Shown here: positions 43,301-52,600 of the stretch, one piece after another | Position numbering within the stretch: position 1 is the stretch's first letter | Layout of the letters: each line of letters starts with the position of its first letter | Origin: Clostridium magnum DSM 2767 | GTDB taxonomy: Bacteria; Bacillota; Clostridia; Clostridiales; Clostridiaceae | Reading direction: 5' to 3' | NCBI RefSeq assembly: GCF_001623875.1 | Contig: NZ_LWAE01000003.1 | Coordinates: 676,873 to 740,872, forward strand | DNA length: 64,000 nt | Notes under the pieces: generated by a model | Database searches by the model: none | What the model saw: only the letters and a program-made list of their open reading frames with translations | Told to the model about the DNA's origin: nothing | Made by a program: the position numbers and the translations under genes

Positions 43301-46300
43301 TTATTTTATAAGAATCTCCGTAAGCCATTTTAGTTACTGGTAAATTGTCGGAAGCTCCTACAACTTCTATCGAATCCATTTTAATATTCATTGGCTGTGG
43401 GTTGTTTTGAACTATAACTGTTCTCTGAAGCCAATCTGATGTTAAGCTATCATTAATATCAGGATTGTTACCTTTATCAGTTACCTTTAATCTTATATCA
43501 TAAGCGCCTTCTGTAGCAAAACTTGCAGGTTTTCCAGAAGTCCATGTACTGCTTGTGTGGTTTTTCCACTCCCATGTATAAGTTGTTATGCTATCCCAAC
43601 TATCTCCCGCCTCTGACATATTTGTATTTAGATAAGATATTGCATCCCCTGTTTTCATAGGTTGTGCATTTCCTATTTCAAAATATGCTACAGGCATATG
43701 GTTTAATGGATAAACCTTAACTGTTTGATAAGCAGTAGATGTAAAAGGCCCCGAATAAGGTGGATTTCCAGTATCCTTTACTGTTAGCCTTATTTTATAA
43801 GTTCCTGGGGTATTAAATGATGTTATCGAGGAAGCATTTGTATAAGTAGCTCCTCCATCAGTGCTGTACGCCCAAGTTTCAGTTATACTATCCCAAGGAT
43901 CTGGATCATAACTTGTATCTTTTATCATTACATTTCTTCCATAGCTATCAACTAATGATTGTAAGGAAGGCTCCGCTGCACCTGTGCCCACAAATACTTG
44001 ACTCTTACATGTAAATTGTGCAACAGGTGGATTATCTATAGCTTGTTCTGTCCCTGAGTAATCTACTGTAACTGTCCAATCTGTATAGTTGTTATAACTT
44101 GTAGTAGTTCCAGTAGTTTTACTTACAACACCTTGATATTTTGCTATTCCGCTATAATCCTTGATGTAGTCTGGTAAACTAACAGTAGCCCCATAATCAG
44201 CTTGATATTGATATTTAGTAACTGATCTTTCATAGGTTAGCCACACACCTCTTCTATAAAGATTAGTATTACCACCTGATCCTGCATCAGAAGTCCATGT
44301 TGTACGGTTTACGTCTGGTGCATATATAACATAAGGATCATCCCAACCTATATCTATCAAAGTCCAGCCACTTCCACTCGGTCCGTAGTAATCAACTGGT
44401 CTTCTTGGTGAAGCATCAGAATATGATTCTGCCCCTCCATAGTAAGTGCTGGAGTTGTTGGACATCCATCCTAAAGTAGAGTGATTGTATGGGTCATACA
44501 TACTATATCTTCCTAAGCTTGTATTCTGATCAGTCTCTACCCTTGAATTAATTGCATATGGTGTACTTAATAATGGTAGAGTAGCAACTACATTTTTTCC
44601 AGAAGCAGTATCAAAGTAATTTTTAACAACACTACTCGGATAACTCCAATCAGATAACTGTGCATAATAAACATTCGGATCACTTTGTGCATTACCAGAT
44701 AAGTAAATGCTTCTTCCTGTCACCCAATTAGGTGTCCAAGTGGTTGATACTCTAGGTATTGTTCCTGTATATCCAAGTTCATTTACATTATAGCTACTTG
44801 CAAAGTTAGAATCATTATTCGTAGCAAATGTTCCTGTTGACTGTTTAGTGAAGCTCTGCTGCATCATAATAGGTTTCCCATTGTGAGTTATCATTCCACC
44901 GCTTGGGGTAAACTTCATTTTTGGTGCAGTTAGTGTGGTACTCAAATAGCCCGTTTCACTATATGCCATTGAGTTACTTATTCCATATGAACTGATTTCG
45001 GGTAATTCAGCAAAATCATAGGTTACTTCTTGTCCATATGATATGAATAAAGTTGGACTACTTCCCTCTTCTAACTTCAGACAATTCAGATTTACAGTAG
45101 GAACATCTTTCCTTACAAAACCTGCACATAATCCTCCGTCAGCACCTGTTGTAAATGTTAAACTTTGTCTTGTCCACGCTGAAGCCATACCATAACTTAC
45201 AGGAGCATGCAGATTGGCTGCATTGTATCCATCATTAATAAAAACATTTAGAGGATTACTGCTTGAGCCACTTGGAACTTGGTAATAGAAAGATAGTGTA
45301 TAATTTGTATTAGCTTTTAATCCTTTCATTACTAAACCTGTTCCAGAGTTATTGGAAGCCCCAACATTACCACTCATAGATAAATAACCATTGTCATTGT
45401 ATCCCCCGCTGGTATAAGAAGCTAATCTCGTAGCATAACCACCTCTATAGAAATCATTAAATTGGTAATCTGCACCGTAAAAATTTGTTATTGTGTTTAT
45501 TTCGTCTTGATTAAGTGCCCTGTTCCAAACACATAACTCATCAATAAAACCACCCTTGTATCTATATGACGTATCAGTAGAATTAATATTTAAATTACCA
45601 CTAAAGTAAATTAGTGAATCTAAACTACTACTTCCAAGAACATAGCTATTTGTTTGCTTCGTTCCATTTACATAAAGCTCAGTAGCAGCGGAGTTATTCT
45701 TGTGCAAAGTCATAAGAATATGGGTATAATATGATGTAGATAAAGGTACGTTAGTCCCATATACCTCTGCATTTCCAGTATTCAACCCAAACTTATTTCC
45801 ATATTGATATAAATTGATCCTTGGACCACCATTAATAGTAATCGGCATTTGGTTAGCACTAGGGTTATCAGTTTTCAAGTAAAATCCTATTGTCATTGTA
45901 TCCTGTGAGCCATCAAATCCCATACTGCTTAATGGTATAGGTATACTTCCATTATTAAAATTAAGCTGACCTGCATTCTCGGCTACTTTAATCTGTGCAT
46001 TGTTATTATCTACTAGTGTTCCATTAAGAGAATAACTCTGGTCATTTATATAATTAATAATTTTAGTATTATCAATTCCATCAAACCCAAACTTTCCAAC
46101 CAAGCCATTTAGGTAAGTATAGTTACTGCCAGTAAATATACTATTGGTCGGATCAATTAAATTATCATTTACATGAACACTATATGTTTTAGTTTGGGTA
46201 ACATCCTTTGACTTTTGGGCTACAACTGTCGCTGCAGCCTCAACTGGTGAACCTCTTATAGCATTAATACTAAATAAGATTAAAACTATAATATAGCAGA

Positions 46301-46328
46301 ACATTTTTATCCGTTTTTTCCTTATCAC
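40332..46328 (-). CDS. Giant secreted surface protein with LamG, PKD-like and CARDB repeats
   Basis: A 1998-residue protein starting at GTG 46328 with GGAGGTGATAG upstream. It has a signal peptide (KKRIKMFCYIIVLILFSINA), a LamG/concanavalin-like domain (about 50-280, FIDELCVWNRALNQDEI) and a carbohydrate-binding-like beta domain (about 300-430). An aromatic Asn/Tyr-rich region follows to about 800, then several PKD-like domains (PPIASFTLTPNPQL, KPTADFTVAPNPQL, KPTANFTVTPNPQL). At least four CARDB repeats (about 1430-1880) begin VKAVSI/LKAVSI and contain DETDN-type turns. No LPxTG or CWB2 anchor is present. Adhesion or polysaccharide binding is inferred. The CWB2 gene 32 nt upstream is probably cotranscribed. 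Confidence 0.85.
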   Translation of the reverse strand: MIRKKRIKMFCYIIVLILFSINAIRGSPVEAAATVVAQKSKDVTQTKTYSVHVNDNLIDPTNSIFTGSNYTYLNGLVGKFGFDGIDNTKIINYINDQSYSLNGTLVDNNNAQIKVAENAGQLNFNNGSIPIPLSSMGFDGSQDTMTIGFYLKTDNPSANQMPITINGGPRINLYQYGNKFGLNTGNAEVYGTNVPLSTSYYTHILMTLHKNNSAATELYVNGTKQTNSYVLGSSSLDSLIYFSGNLNINSTDTSYRYKGGFIDELCVWNRALNQDEINTITNFYGADYQFNDFYRGGYATRLASYTSGGYNDNGYLSMSGNVGASNNSGTGLVMKGLKANTNYTLSFYYQVPSGSSSNPLNVFINDGYNAANLHAPVSYGMASAWTRQSLTFTTGADGGLCAGFVRKDVPTVNLNCLKLEEGSSPTLFISYGQEVTYDFAELPEISSYGISNSMAYSETGYLSTTLTAPKMKFTPSGGMITHNGKPIMMQQSFTKQSTGTFATNNDSNFASSYNVNELGYTGTIPRVSTTWTPNWVTGRSIYLSGNAQSDPNVYYAQLSDWSYPSSVVKNYFDTASGKNVVATLPLLSTPYAINSRVETDQNTSLGRYSMYDPYNHSTLGWMSNNSSTYYGGAESYSDASPRRPVDYYGPSGSGWTLIDIGWDDPYVIYAPDVNRTTWTSDAGSGGNTNLYRRGVWLTYERSVTKYQYQADYGATVSLPDYIKDYSGIAKYQGVVSKTTGTTTSYNNYTDWTVTVDYSGTEQAIDNPPVAQFTCKSQVFVGTGAAEPSLQSLVDSYGRNVMIKDTSYDPDPWDSITETWAYSTDGGATYTNASSITSFNTPGTYKIRLTVKDTGNPPYSGPFTSTAYQTVKVYPLNHMPVAYFEIGNAQPMKTGDAISYLNTNMSEAGDSWDSITTYTWEWKNHTSSTWTSGKPASFATEGAYDIRLKVTDKGNNPDINDSLTSDWLQRTVIVQNNPQPMNIKMDSIEVVGASDNLPVTKMAYGDSYKIKIVLRNTELPDIKLPFDILYDFGSMGYEIITYSGNIIGQNNPITLYSSAFVANTTKTSESPLAYADYANFIPETNENDNAKKITLPLVNNRPPIASFTLTPNPQLSTQPITYNNTSSDPDGDALTNFWWYQQADSSGNFDTNDASVKWVSTGSSPQSSFTVTVLTKYRIRLRVRDVNGAYSGYAYQDITVLPYSVKPTADFTVAPNPQLTGQALTYTDNSHVNDTWETIVQREWSWSKDGVTWNTAATPPSSLTTGDWTIRERVLGSGNSLSPGLWSDMCIKTITILPYNTKPTANFTVTPNPQLFAQTLTYTDSSTPNDSWDALTTWEWSYSSDGGTTWSTAASTPPSSFNTPGAYKVRLRVKDTGNALSPALWSDYCIKDVSILDQNIKATSIDIVNVADTNPVATLQMNKQYRAKVVLNNTGNTTISSFKVDLKENGTLLSNTTTVTNLAAGTSTTVYITFTETSNGSRTFTSMADFDNAVSETNESDNTVSVTETSVKVNLKAVSIDVVGTADDISKTELQQGKQYRAKVSILNDGDTDLTNFVVGLYENGTKLSTSTVASLVHTAGSNSKTVYITFTASNRGTRTFMGKVDDSNIIDESDETDNTVSKDLISNRLNVKAVSIQLLDTNNVAVTSMTQGLQYKAAINVTNDGDKDLSAFNVGLYDNSSNTLTGAVKVGTTSLTLAKGASTTVNITFTAQNRGVRTFIGFADDTNVLDETDETDNQVNASTTVNKVNVKAVSISVQDSNGVAQTVLSKGVAYNVKISLTNDGDVNLGAFNLGLYENGVRKSSVAITSLNIGITTTYTIAYTPQITGGVTLRAFADDNLQIVESIETDNQVSTVLTVNDLMLTNYRISSMVNPPSTYTYPMDITKMPVGVKAGYNVTFLVDVVGVADTVTADFSDSSTLNNKTVSFTKIQDIDASHSTWQAVVNTDMNTPINTIVYSTVKGTKGALVYNYNTANSWGGQTLNIVGSALEDFMINRTY

Positions 46329-46360
46329 AACGCTATCACCTCCTTAAAAAAACGTAACAT

Positions 46361-47740
46361 CTAGTTTTCTGGTAAAATACGAGTCCCTATCGCATATATA
46401 GTATTGGTATTTGTTTTAGCATCATAATATATAAAACAATTAGAATAGTTGTAACACATGCCAGAAAAAATCCCATAAGTTCTGTAAATGTCGGCGGTAC
46501 TATTTGTAGCATAAGTGTATTTTCTAACTATTGTATTTTGGCTTTCTGTTCCTAGTTCTAAATACTTAGTAGAATTAACTTTACTAATTGCTTCTTCTGT
46601 AGACAACTTACCTGTAGCGTATTGAAAAAGTATATAGTTTAATTGGTCATATATTGGTTGATACCATTGACAAGCTGCCTCTGGTGAATCTGCATAGCGG
46701 TTTAATCTGTATTTTAACTCGTTATTCCATCCACTTTGATAAGGTATTACCGCTTCATTTATACCGTCTATCAAGTTATTAATAGGATTATACTTAACAA
46801 CTGAATAACCACCAAGCATTGTAATCTTATTTATTGATGCTAATTTCCCTTGTATTATATCCTTTTGCTCTTGTGAATTACTATCATTTACTAAGAACAT
46901 AGGTGCATTATTTAAAGCTGCTAATGCTGAGCCTGACAATGCATCCGGGAAGTTTTGTCCTGAAGCCATATATGTGTTTGCAAAGTTCAAAGAATCTTTA
47001 AATTCATTTATTACAGCAGCATTGGTGCTATATCTACTATTCCCTGCTAATCTTTTAGCATTGGGAAGTTGACTTAATATATCATCAGAAACAACTGCAC
47101 TGCCACCTACTACATAAGACTTGGTAACGTTTTTATCCTTTATATAAGAACTTGTGCTATCAGGCAAAGTATTTGGTAGTGATAATAATATAGGCATTCC
47201 TTTAATTCCCGCAATTGGTGCTATAGAAAGTGCATCTGGAAAGTTCTCTCCGTTTGCAATAACTACTCCATTGTTAGCTCCTAAGTATTCTGCTACCTGT
47301 TTAGATGTTTCATATCTATTGTTTCCACCAAACCTAGTTATTGCAGTAAGAGGTTCATCACAATACGCTCTAAAAACATTTTCACAATCTTCACTAACTG
47401 AGCCTTTTCCACCTACTATAAAAACATGCTTTAAACCAAGCTTTGCAAGCTCTAGCTCATTATTACCTGATATTCCATTTTTGCCAACTAACATTATTGG
47501 TGCATTGTATTTTCTAGCTAAAGGAACTGCACATAAGGCATCAGGGAAATTCTCTCCACTAGCAACAACAAGACAGTCTGTATTAGTCCAGCCAGTATTT
47601 AATATTTTTCGGGCGGTGTCGTATCTATCCCCTCCCCAAATTCTCTTCATATCTATTGTAGAAGCATGAGCCTTAGTTGCATACATTCCTAAAGCCAATA
47701 TTGAAGTCATGAGGGATAATACCATTTTTCTTCTAAACAT
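46361..47740 (-). CDS. CWB2-repeat cell-surface protein
   Basis: A 459-residue secreted protein with a signal peptide (about 1-26, ending KAHA) and three cell-wall-binding type 2 repeats of about 95 residues. Signature elements are RIWGGDRYDTARK, ASGENFPDAL, VIANGENFPDALS, ASGQNFPDALSGSALA and VGGxxxVS. CWB2 repeats anchor proteins to the anionic wall polymer PSII or its equivalents. The C-terminal 130 residues (from about 325) have no recognised family. It precedes the giant CARDB protein in the same transcript and may anchor or display it. Confidence 0.92.
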   Translation of the reverse strand: MFRRKMVLSLMTSILALGMYATKAHASTIDMKRIWGGDRYDTARKILNTGWTNTDCLVVASGENFPDALCAVPLARKYNAPIMLVGKNGISGNNELELAKLGLKHVFIVGGKGSVSEDCENVFRAYCDEPLTAITRFGGNNRYETSKQVAEYLGANNGVVIANGENFPDALSIAPIAGIKGMPILLSLPNTLPDSTSSYIKDKNVTKSYVVGGSAVVSDDILSQLPNAKRLAGNSRYSTNAAVINEFKDSLNFANTYMASGQNFPDALSGSALAALNNAPMFLVNDSNSQEQKDIIQGKLASINKITMLGGYSVVKYNPINNLIDGINEAVIPYQSGWNNELKYRLNRYADSPEAACQWYQPIYDQLNYILFQYATGKLSTEEAISKVNSTKYLELGTESQNTIVRKYTYATNSTADIYRTYGIFSGMCYNYSNCFIYYDAKTNTNTIYAIGTRILPEN

Positions 47741-47889
47741 AACAATCTCTCCTATCTTTACTTTAATATCCTGTTCACTTTTGATATGTAGCTTCCGAAA
47801 TCTTTATATATAGAGAAATTTCTAAATGGTGTCATTCCTTAACTTCATTTTCCCTCTTTTTAATTTTCTCTATCATTAATTATATTTAT

Positions 47890-47919
47890 ATTATACAATA
47901 AATTTATTGTTTTTGTCAA
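47890..47919 (-). promoter_or_regulatory. SigA-type promoter of the surface protein operon
   Basis: Minus-strand TTGACA (47914-47919), an 18-bp spacer and TATAAT (47890-47895), about 150 nt upstream of the CWB2 start. The rest of 47920-48163 shows no gene. Confidence 0.75.
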
Positions 47920-48163
47920 ACTGTGTTATTTTATAAGCATGTAATTTAAATATAATTTCTATTAAAATAGCGGTTTTTAAGGATATTTTAATCACTAATT
48001 TCCATAAGTAACAGAAAATTAATAGACCTCATCAAAATGCCACCGAACACTTATTGATATTAATTGAATTTTAGTAAACATGGTAAACCCATTGTAGATA
48101 TTATGTTTTTAAAGTAAACCTAGTTAAAGTAATTTCAGCTTCTATTAGTTTATCAAAAAACAA

Positions 48164-48197
48164 TAAAAAGGCTCTGATTCAAGTGGAATCAAAGCCC
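48164..48197 (-). terminator. Terminator of the XRE/zinc-ribbon gene
   Basis: GGCTTTGATTC pairs with GAATCAGAGCC on the minus strand, followed by TTTTTATTG, about 35 nt beyond the stop at 48233. Confidence 0.85.
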
Positions 48198-48232
48198 TTA
48201 TATCCGCTCTATTTCTATATTCTATTTTTTTA

Positions 48233-49216
48233 TTAATTATCTAAATTTTCATCATCGATTGCTGTAGCATCATTATCAGATGCTTTAGCATTCTCTATAT
48301 CGAGTTCATCTGCATATATCTCTTTTGCTCTTTCCCAGTTTTCTAGATCAATACAATATCCCAATCTTAATAAGAAATCCTGTCTTTCAATTTCGCCCTC
48401 TTTAGGCCTTTTCTTACCTCGCTTATCTGGATCTTTGCTATTACCTGTTAGATTTTGAATTTGTTCGTTAATATCTATCTTTTCAGCTCTTAAACTTACC
48501 ATAGTGTCCATTATTCTAATATTTACTTCATCATCTTTAATTCTATCTGATTGCCTATCTCTTACCTCTTTTGGAGTATATGAAAGCTTTGGATTCTTCT
48601 TCTTTTCTTCTGATATTTCTTCATTTACTAATCTTTTAATAGCTGCTCTACGCTGAGTTAAGTCTTTCTTTAACTCTTTAATCTCTTGGTCAATTTCTGT
48701 ATTTCTATCTAAAAGCTCTGGTATACCTTCAATAACCTCAAATTTATCATTTAATATTTTAAGTTTATTATATAATGTAGTTGGTATATATACTATTTCA
48801 TAAAGGTCATGAATGTCTACTCCTATGATTTTCTCAAGTTGTAAAGCTAAAAACACGTTTGGCGTATTATTGTTTCTCTCTAAGCTTCCGTATCTCTGTT
48901 CTGTGAAGTCAAGCACATCTGCCATAACTTTTGGCTCAATATCTTTGGCCATTCTTGCATTTTTAACCTTACTTATCATAATTGGCTGTATTGGGCTTTC
49001 AGCACCCCTTTTCTTTGCATACAGCATCTTCATGATTTTGAAATCAGGATCAAGATTCTCAATGATGTCCTCGTCAAACTCAACTATGTTGCAATTAAAG
49101 CATTTATATCCTGCCATCTTCTCTATATCAGAAACACCATTCCAATCTTCATTATAATAATCGTATAGACCATAAGACATATACTCTCCACATTTCTTGC
49201 ACTTTCTCTCTTCCAT
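48233..49216 (-). CDS. Zinc-ribbon and XRE-HTH domain protein with coiled coil
   Basis: A 327-residue protein. An N-terminal zinc ribbon (CKKCGEY and CFNCNI) is followed by an XRE-like HTH (about 85-140: EPKVMADVLDFTEQRYGSLE, then LEKIIGVDIHDLYEI). A long charged coiled coil (about 155-270, with EIDQEIKELKKDLTQRRAAI) and an acidic tail follow. The first two domains resemble MqsA-type antitoxin/regulators, but no toxin partner is adjacent. The gene lies downstream of the conjugation coupling gene, with a 43-bp palindrome upstream that could be its operator. Confidence 0.7.
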   Translation of the reverse strand: MEERKCKKCGEYMSYGLYDYYNEDWNGVSDIEKMAGYKCFNCNIVEFDEDIIENLDPDFKIMKMLYAKKRGAESPIQPIMISKVKNARMAKDIEPKVMADVLDFTEQRYGSLERNNNTPNVFLALQLEKIIGVDIHDLYEIVYIPTTLYNKLKILNDKFEVIEGIPELLDRNTEIDQEIKELKKDLTQRRAAIKRLVNEEISEEKKKNPKLSYTPKEVRDRQSDRIKDDEVNIRIMDTMVSLRAEKIDINEQIQNLTGNSKDPDKRGKKRPKEGEIERQDFLLRLGYCIDLENWERAKEIYADELDIENAKASDNDATAIDDENLDN

Positions 49217-49298
49217 ACCCTATATCCCTTCCTATTTCTTTATATCTGATGTTTATTTATATTAATCTTTAATTTTTATAATAATAATAATAATATAG

Positions 49299-49341
49299 AC
49301 CACAATAGATGTTATAATAATATTATAACATCTATTGTGGT
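49299..49341. repeat. 43-bp perfect palindrome
   Basis: 20-bp arms (outer part ACCACAATAGATGTT) around a 3-nt centre, with no mismatch. It lies about 85 bp upstream of the XRE/zinc-ribbon start and about 90 bp downstream of the coupling-protein operon. It lacks a T tract, so an operator, attachment or hairpin role is as likely as termination. Confidence 0.75.
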
Positions 49342-49431
49342 TTTAAACAATAATTATGTTTTTTTCTTCCTATGCAATTTATAAAAATACTACATAGTTA
49401 AAAATATTAAATGTATTTATTTATTCACTCA

Positions 49432-49641
49432 TTATAATATTGGAGATTCTAAGTTGTGCCCGCTTAAATCTAACTCTTCCATATTTTTAATTTCAAGAGC
49501 AGTATCATAATCCATAGTTATACGTGATTTTGATTTAAAGTTTGTTAGCTTTACTGTAGACCCTTCAATGCAGGTAATCGTGAAGTCTTTTCTTTCTGAA
49601 GGAATGTAGATTACATCCCCAAGGTTTATTTTTTTACCCAT
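49432..49641 (-). CDS. Small hypothetical protein overlapping the coupling-protein gene
   Basis: A 69-residue beta-rich protein (INLGDVIYIPSERKDFTITC, STVKLTNFKSKSRI), overlapping the end of the VirD4-like gene by 16 nt, so it is probably translationally coupled. It looks like a small SH3-like barrel. A conjugation-related role is inferred from position only. Confidence 0.6.
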   Translation of the reverse strand: MGKKINLGDVIYIPSERKDFTITCIEGSTVKLTNFKSKSRITMDYDTALEIKNMEELDLSGHNLESPIL

Positions 49642-52600
49642 TTGTCTACCCCTTTAACTTCGAAATCTAAATCTAAGTCAAAGTATATTTCTTTTGATTC
49701 AGTATTAGATTTCGCAATTTCATCATTTTTATTAATCACTTCTATATTATTATTAATTTCTTCTATGATTGTTTTTTCAGAAACAGAAAGTATGTCCTCT
49801 ATGCTTTCATCAAGGTTTATTTTTTCATCATTCAATTCTACCTTCTCAGACTTCTCATTATCCTCCTTTTCCTTAACAGTAAGCTTCTCTGCCGCCACAG
49901 GGATACTGATATTTTCCTCTGCACCTTCAAGCTCCATACTATCTATATCAAAGGTATCAATATCTGAAGCCCCCTGTACTTGAATATTTATATTTGTTCC
50001 TGCCTCTATTGGTTCCGAAGTAGCAAAACCTATATCCGGCCCATCTATATTTACCATTGTTTCAGCTTTAATTTTATCAATATCATCAAAGGTAGGTGCA
50101 AAATCTAAGTCTAAGTCTATTTTTTCCCTGTCCTCTGAACTAGCTCCAATCTTGATTTCAACCTCTGGTATCTCTAGTTCACTTGGAATAGTATCGATAT
50201 CAACTTTTTCTTCTATTGGCTCAAATCCACTTACAGTAGTTGTTGATACTGAGCCCTCTTTAATTGGAAAGTCGGCAGTTGTTTCAACCCTTTTCTGAGC
50301 AACTTCTTTTTTAACTTTCTCTCTAGCAGCATATTCAGCTATACTTTCCCTATTAAACTGCTGAAAATCAAATTCTCCTATTTCAATTTTGCTATTTTCA
50401 TCAATTTTCAAGAAGTCCGTTAAGCCCTTCCCTACCTGTTGTCTGCCTTTGCTGTCAGTATAACAGTAGAAAGCTTGCTTAAAGTTCATATCATTTATAT
50501 CCTGTTCCGTAACTCTTGACTTCTCTGCTAAAGTACCCTGTTTACTTTCACTATAGCTTGGTTTTGAAGTCATTAAAGCACTTTGGCTGACACCTGTTTT
50601 CATTTCAAATGCTTCTTCTATTCCAAAGAACTTTGACCAATATTCTCTATCCTCAACGTTGCTCTTAGGTAGAAGTATCTTAGTTGCAGTATTCGTAAAT
50701 ATTGTTTCCCTAAATACATCTGATACTTCTTTAAGCTGAGCCATGTTCTGTATAGCCACACAGACTGATGTACGGTATTTACGTGCAAAAGTAAAGAAAA
50801 CTTTCGTTGAGTCGTTGACATAGAAGGGGAATTCATCAATGATTAAATAATGCGGAACTTCTGGATTCTCATCCTCTGAATACCTTGATAATACTACGTT
50901 CTGCATACTTAAAATGAACATGAGGGCAAACGCTTTACCTAGTCTTTCCCCTAAATCATTCTGTCTTGTAGCTATTGCTATACACTCACCTTTTTCAAGG
51001 ACTTCTGCTAAGTCTAAGCTATCTTTTCTGTCGCAAAGAATATACTTAATTTCCTCTCTACCAAGGAAGTTGTCTAATTGATTAATTATACCACCGATTG
51101 CTTCCTCTGTTTTCTTACGCTGAGAACCTATTGTAGCTCCAGCTATAGGTCTTCCCTTATCATCCATCTCTGGAGGGAAGAAACTTGATTCAAAGTAGCT
51201 TATAACAGAACTCCATCTTTTCTTAAGTGTCTCATCCTTTTTCATTTCATTTACTATAGGTACTACTAAGTTAAAATTATTTAGTATATCTAATATATCC
51301 TGCAGCGTTGGATTAATGCCCTTTAGCCTTGGATACATAACTTTTATTAAAATAGTAATATTTCTTACAGCTCTTACGGAAGCATTAGTGAAATAAGGAT
51401 TACTGTCTTGTCCATTAGTTTGTTCCATAGATACCAATATACTTGATATAATATCCCCTGTTTTCTCAGGTGAATCTCCCAAAAGTGGATTGAATCTTGC
51501 AATCCCACCTTTTCTGATTTCCTCCATTACAGGATCAATTTTGTATACCTTAACACAATATTCTTTTGCTATCTTTAGCGTATCCTTTGGTAAACCTCCA
51601 TCTGGAGCTACAACGGTTACACCTAATCCTTTGTAAATTATCTCCCCTGCCCCCTTTTCATGAGCGGTTACTTGATAAGTAAAACCATCTTGTAACGGAG
51701 GGAAAGATAGAATTAATTCGTCACCTTCTTCTATGTCAGGAGCAGATGTTACTACCTCATCAAGTTCATTTCTAACTTCTAATCCAAGGCCTCCTTGGAT
51801 ATTTGGGTTGATGCTAATAGGCTTTAAGCCTTCTTTTATTACAATCTCTGTAGGAACTTCACTTCCCTTGAATTTAATTTCTTTCTCTGCAAATTCCATA
51901 CCATGTTCAAAGATTGTAACTTTTATTACGGAGTTTGAATCATTTTTAGGCTTTTTAAAAGCTACAGTTCCTTCTGTAACTACTTTATCTACTAGCAATA
52001 ACTCCTTATCTCTAGTGCCTATTATAAACCTCTTAAATTTCTCTTTAAACTCATTCTCTTTTCCTTGTACTGGCTTTATTAAATCCATAGTAAAATTCTT
52101 AGCGAAATATGTGTTTGTAATTGGTGCTCCCAAGTATGCTATGCCTTCCTTAAGGGCTTCAAATGCTAATTTCTTTTCCATCTCCCTTAAATAACCCTTC
52201 ATATGGAACAGTTGTCCTAAGTATGGACGAATGTAAGTAGCAGTTTTACCAGAACCTGTACCACCTTGTAAGAAAAAGTGCTCATAGGCAGTTTTTTCAG
52301 GTACAATACAATCCTCCCCTGTTTGAAGGTCCTCACAGATTTTAATATCTATTGTAGTATCATCCATCTTGTGAACATTAGGAATTAAAAATTCTGCTTC
52401 ATATTCTATTAGATCCTTCTTAATCTGCCTATCCATGATTACTTTAAATGTTAGAGTTATTATTGGTAATACTATAGCACATGGTATAAACAATGAAACC
52501 ATTCTAATATTACCTTCTAATAAGGAACTTGGAATAACTTCTATGTTCTTAATGCTTCTTAGCATACCTACAAAGCTTGTATTTGCAATTTGAACTATAT

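Noticed and set aside
48233..49216. Toxin-antitoxin pair based on MqsA-like domains
   Set aside because: No adjacent small toxin gene, and the coiled-coil C-terminus is unlike MqsA.
51733..52194. A 153-codon plus-strand frame
   Set aside because: Antisense shadow of the VirD4-like gene, without promoter or RBS.
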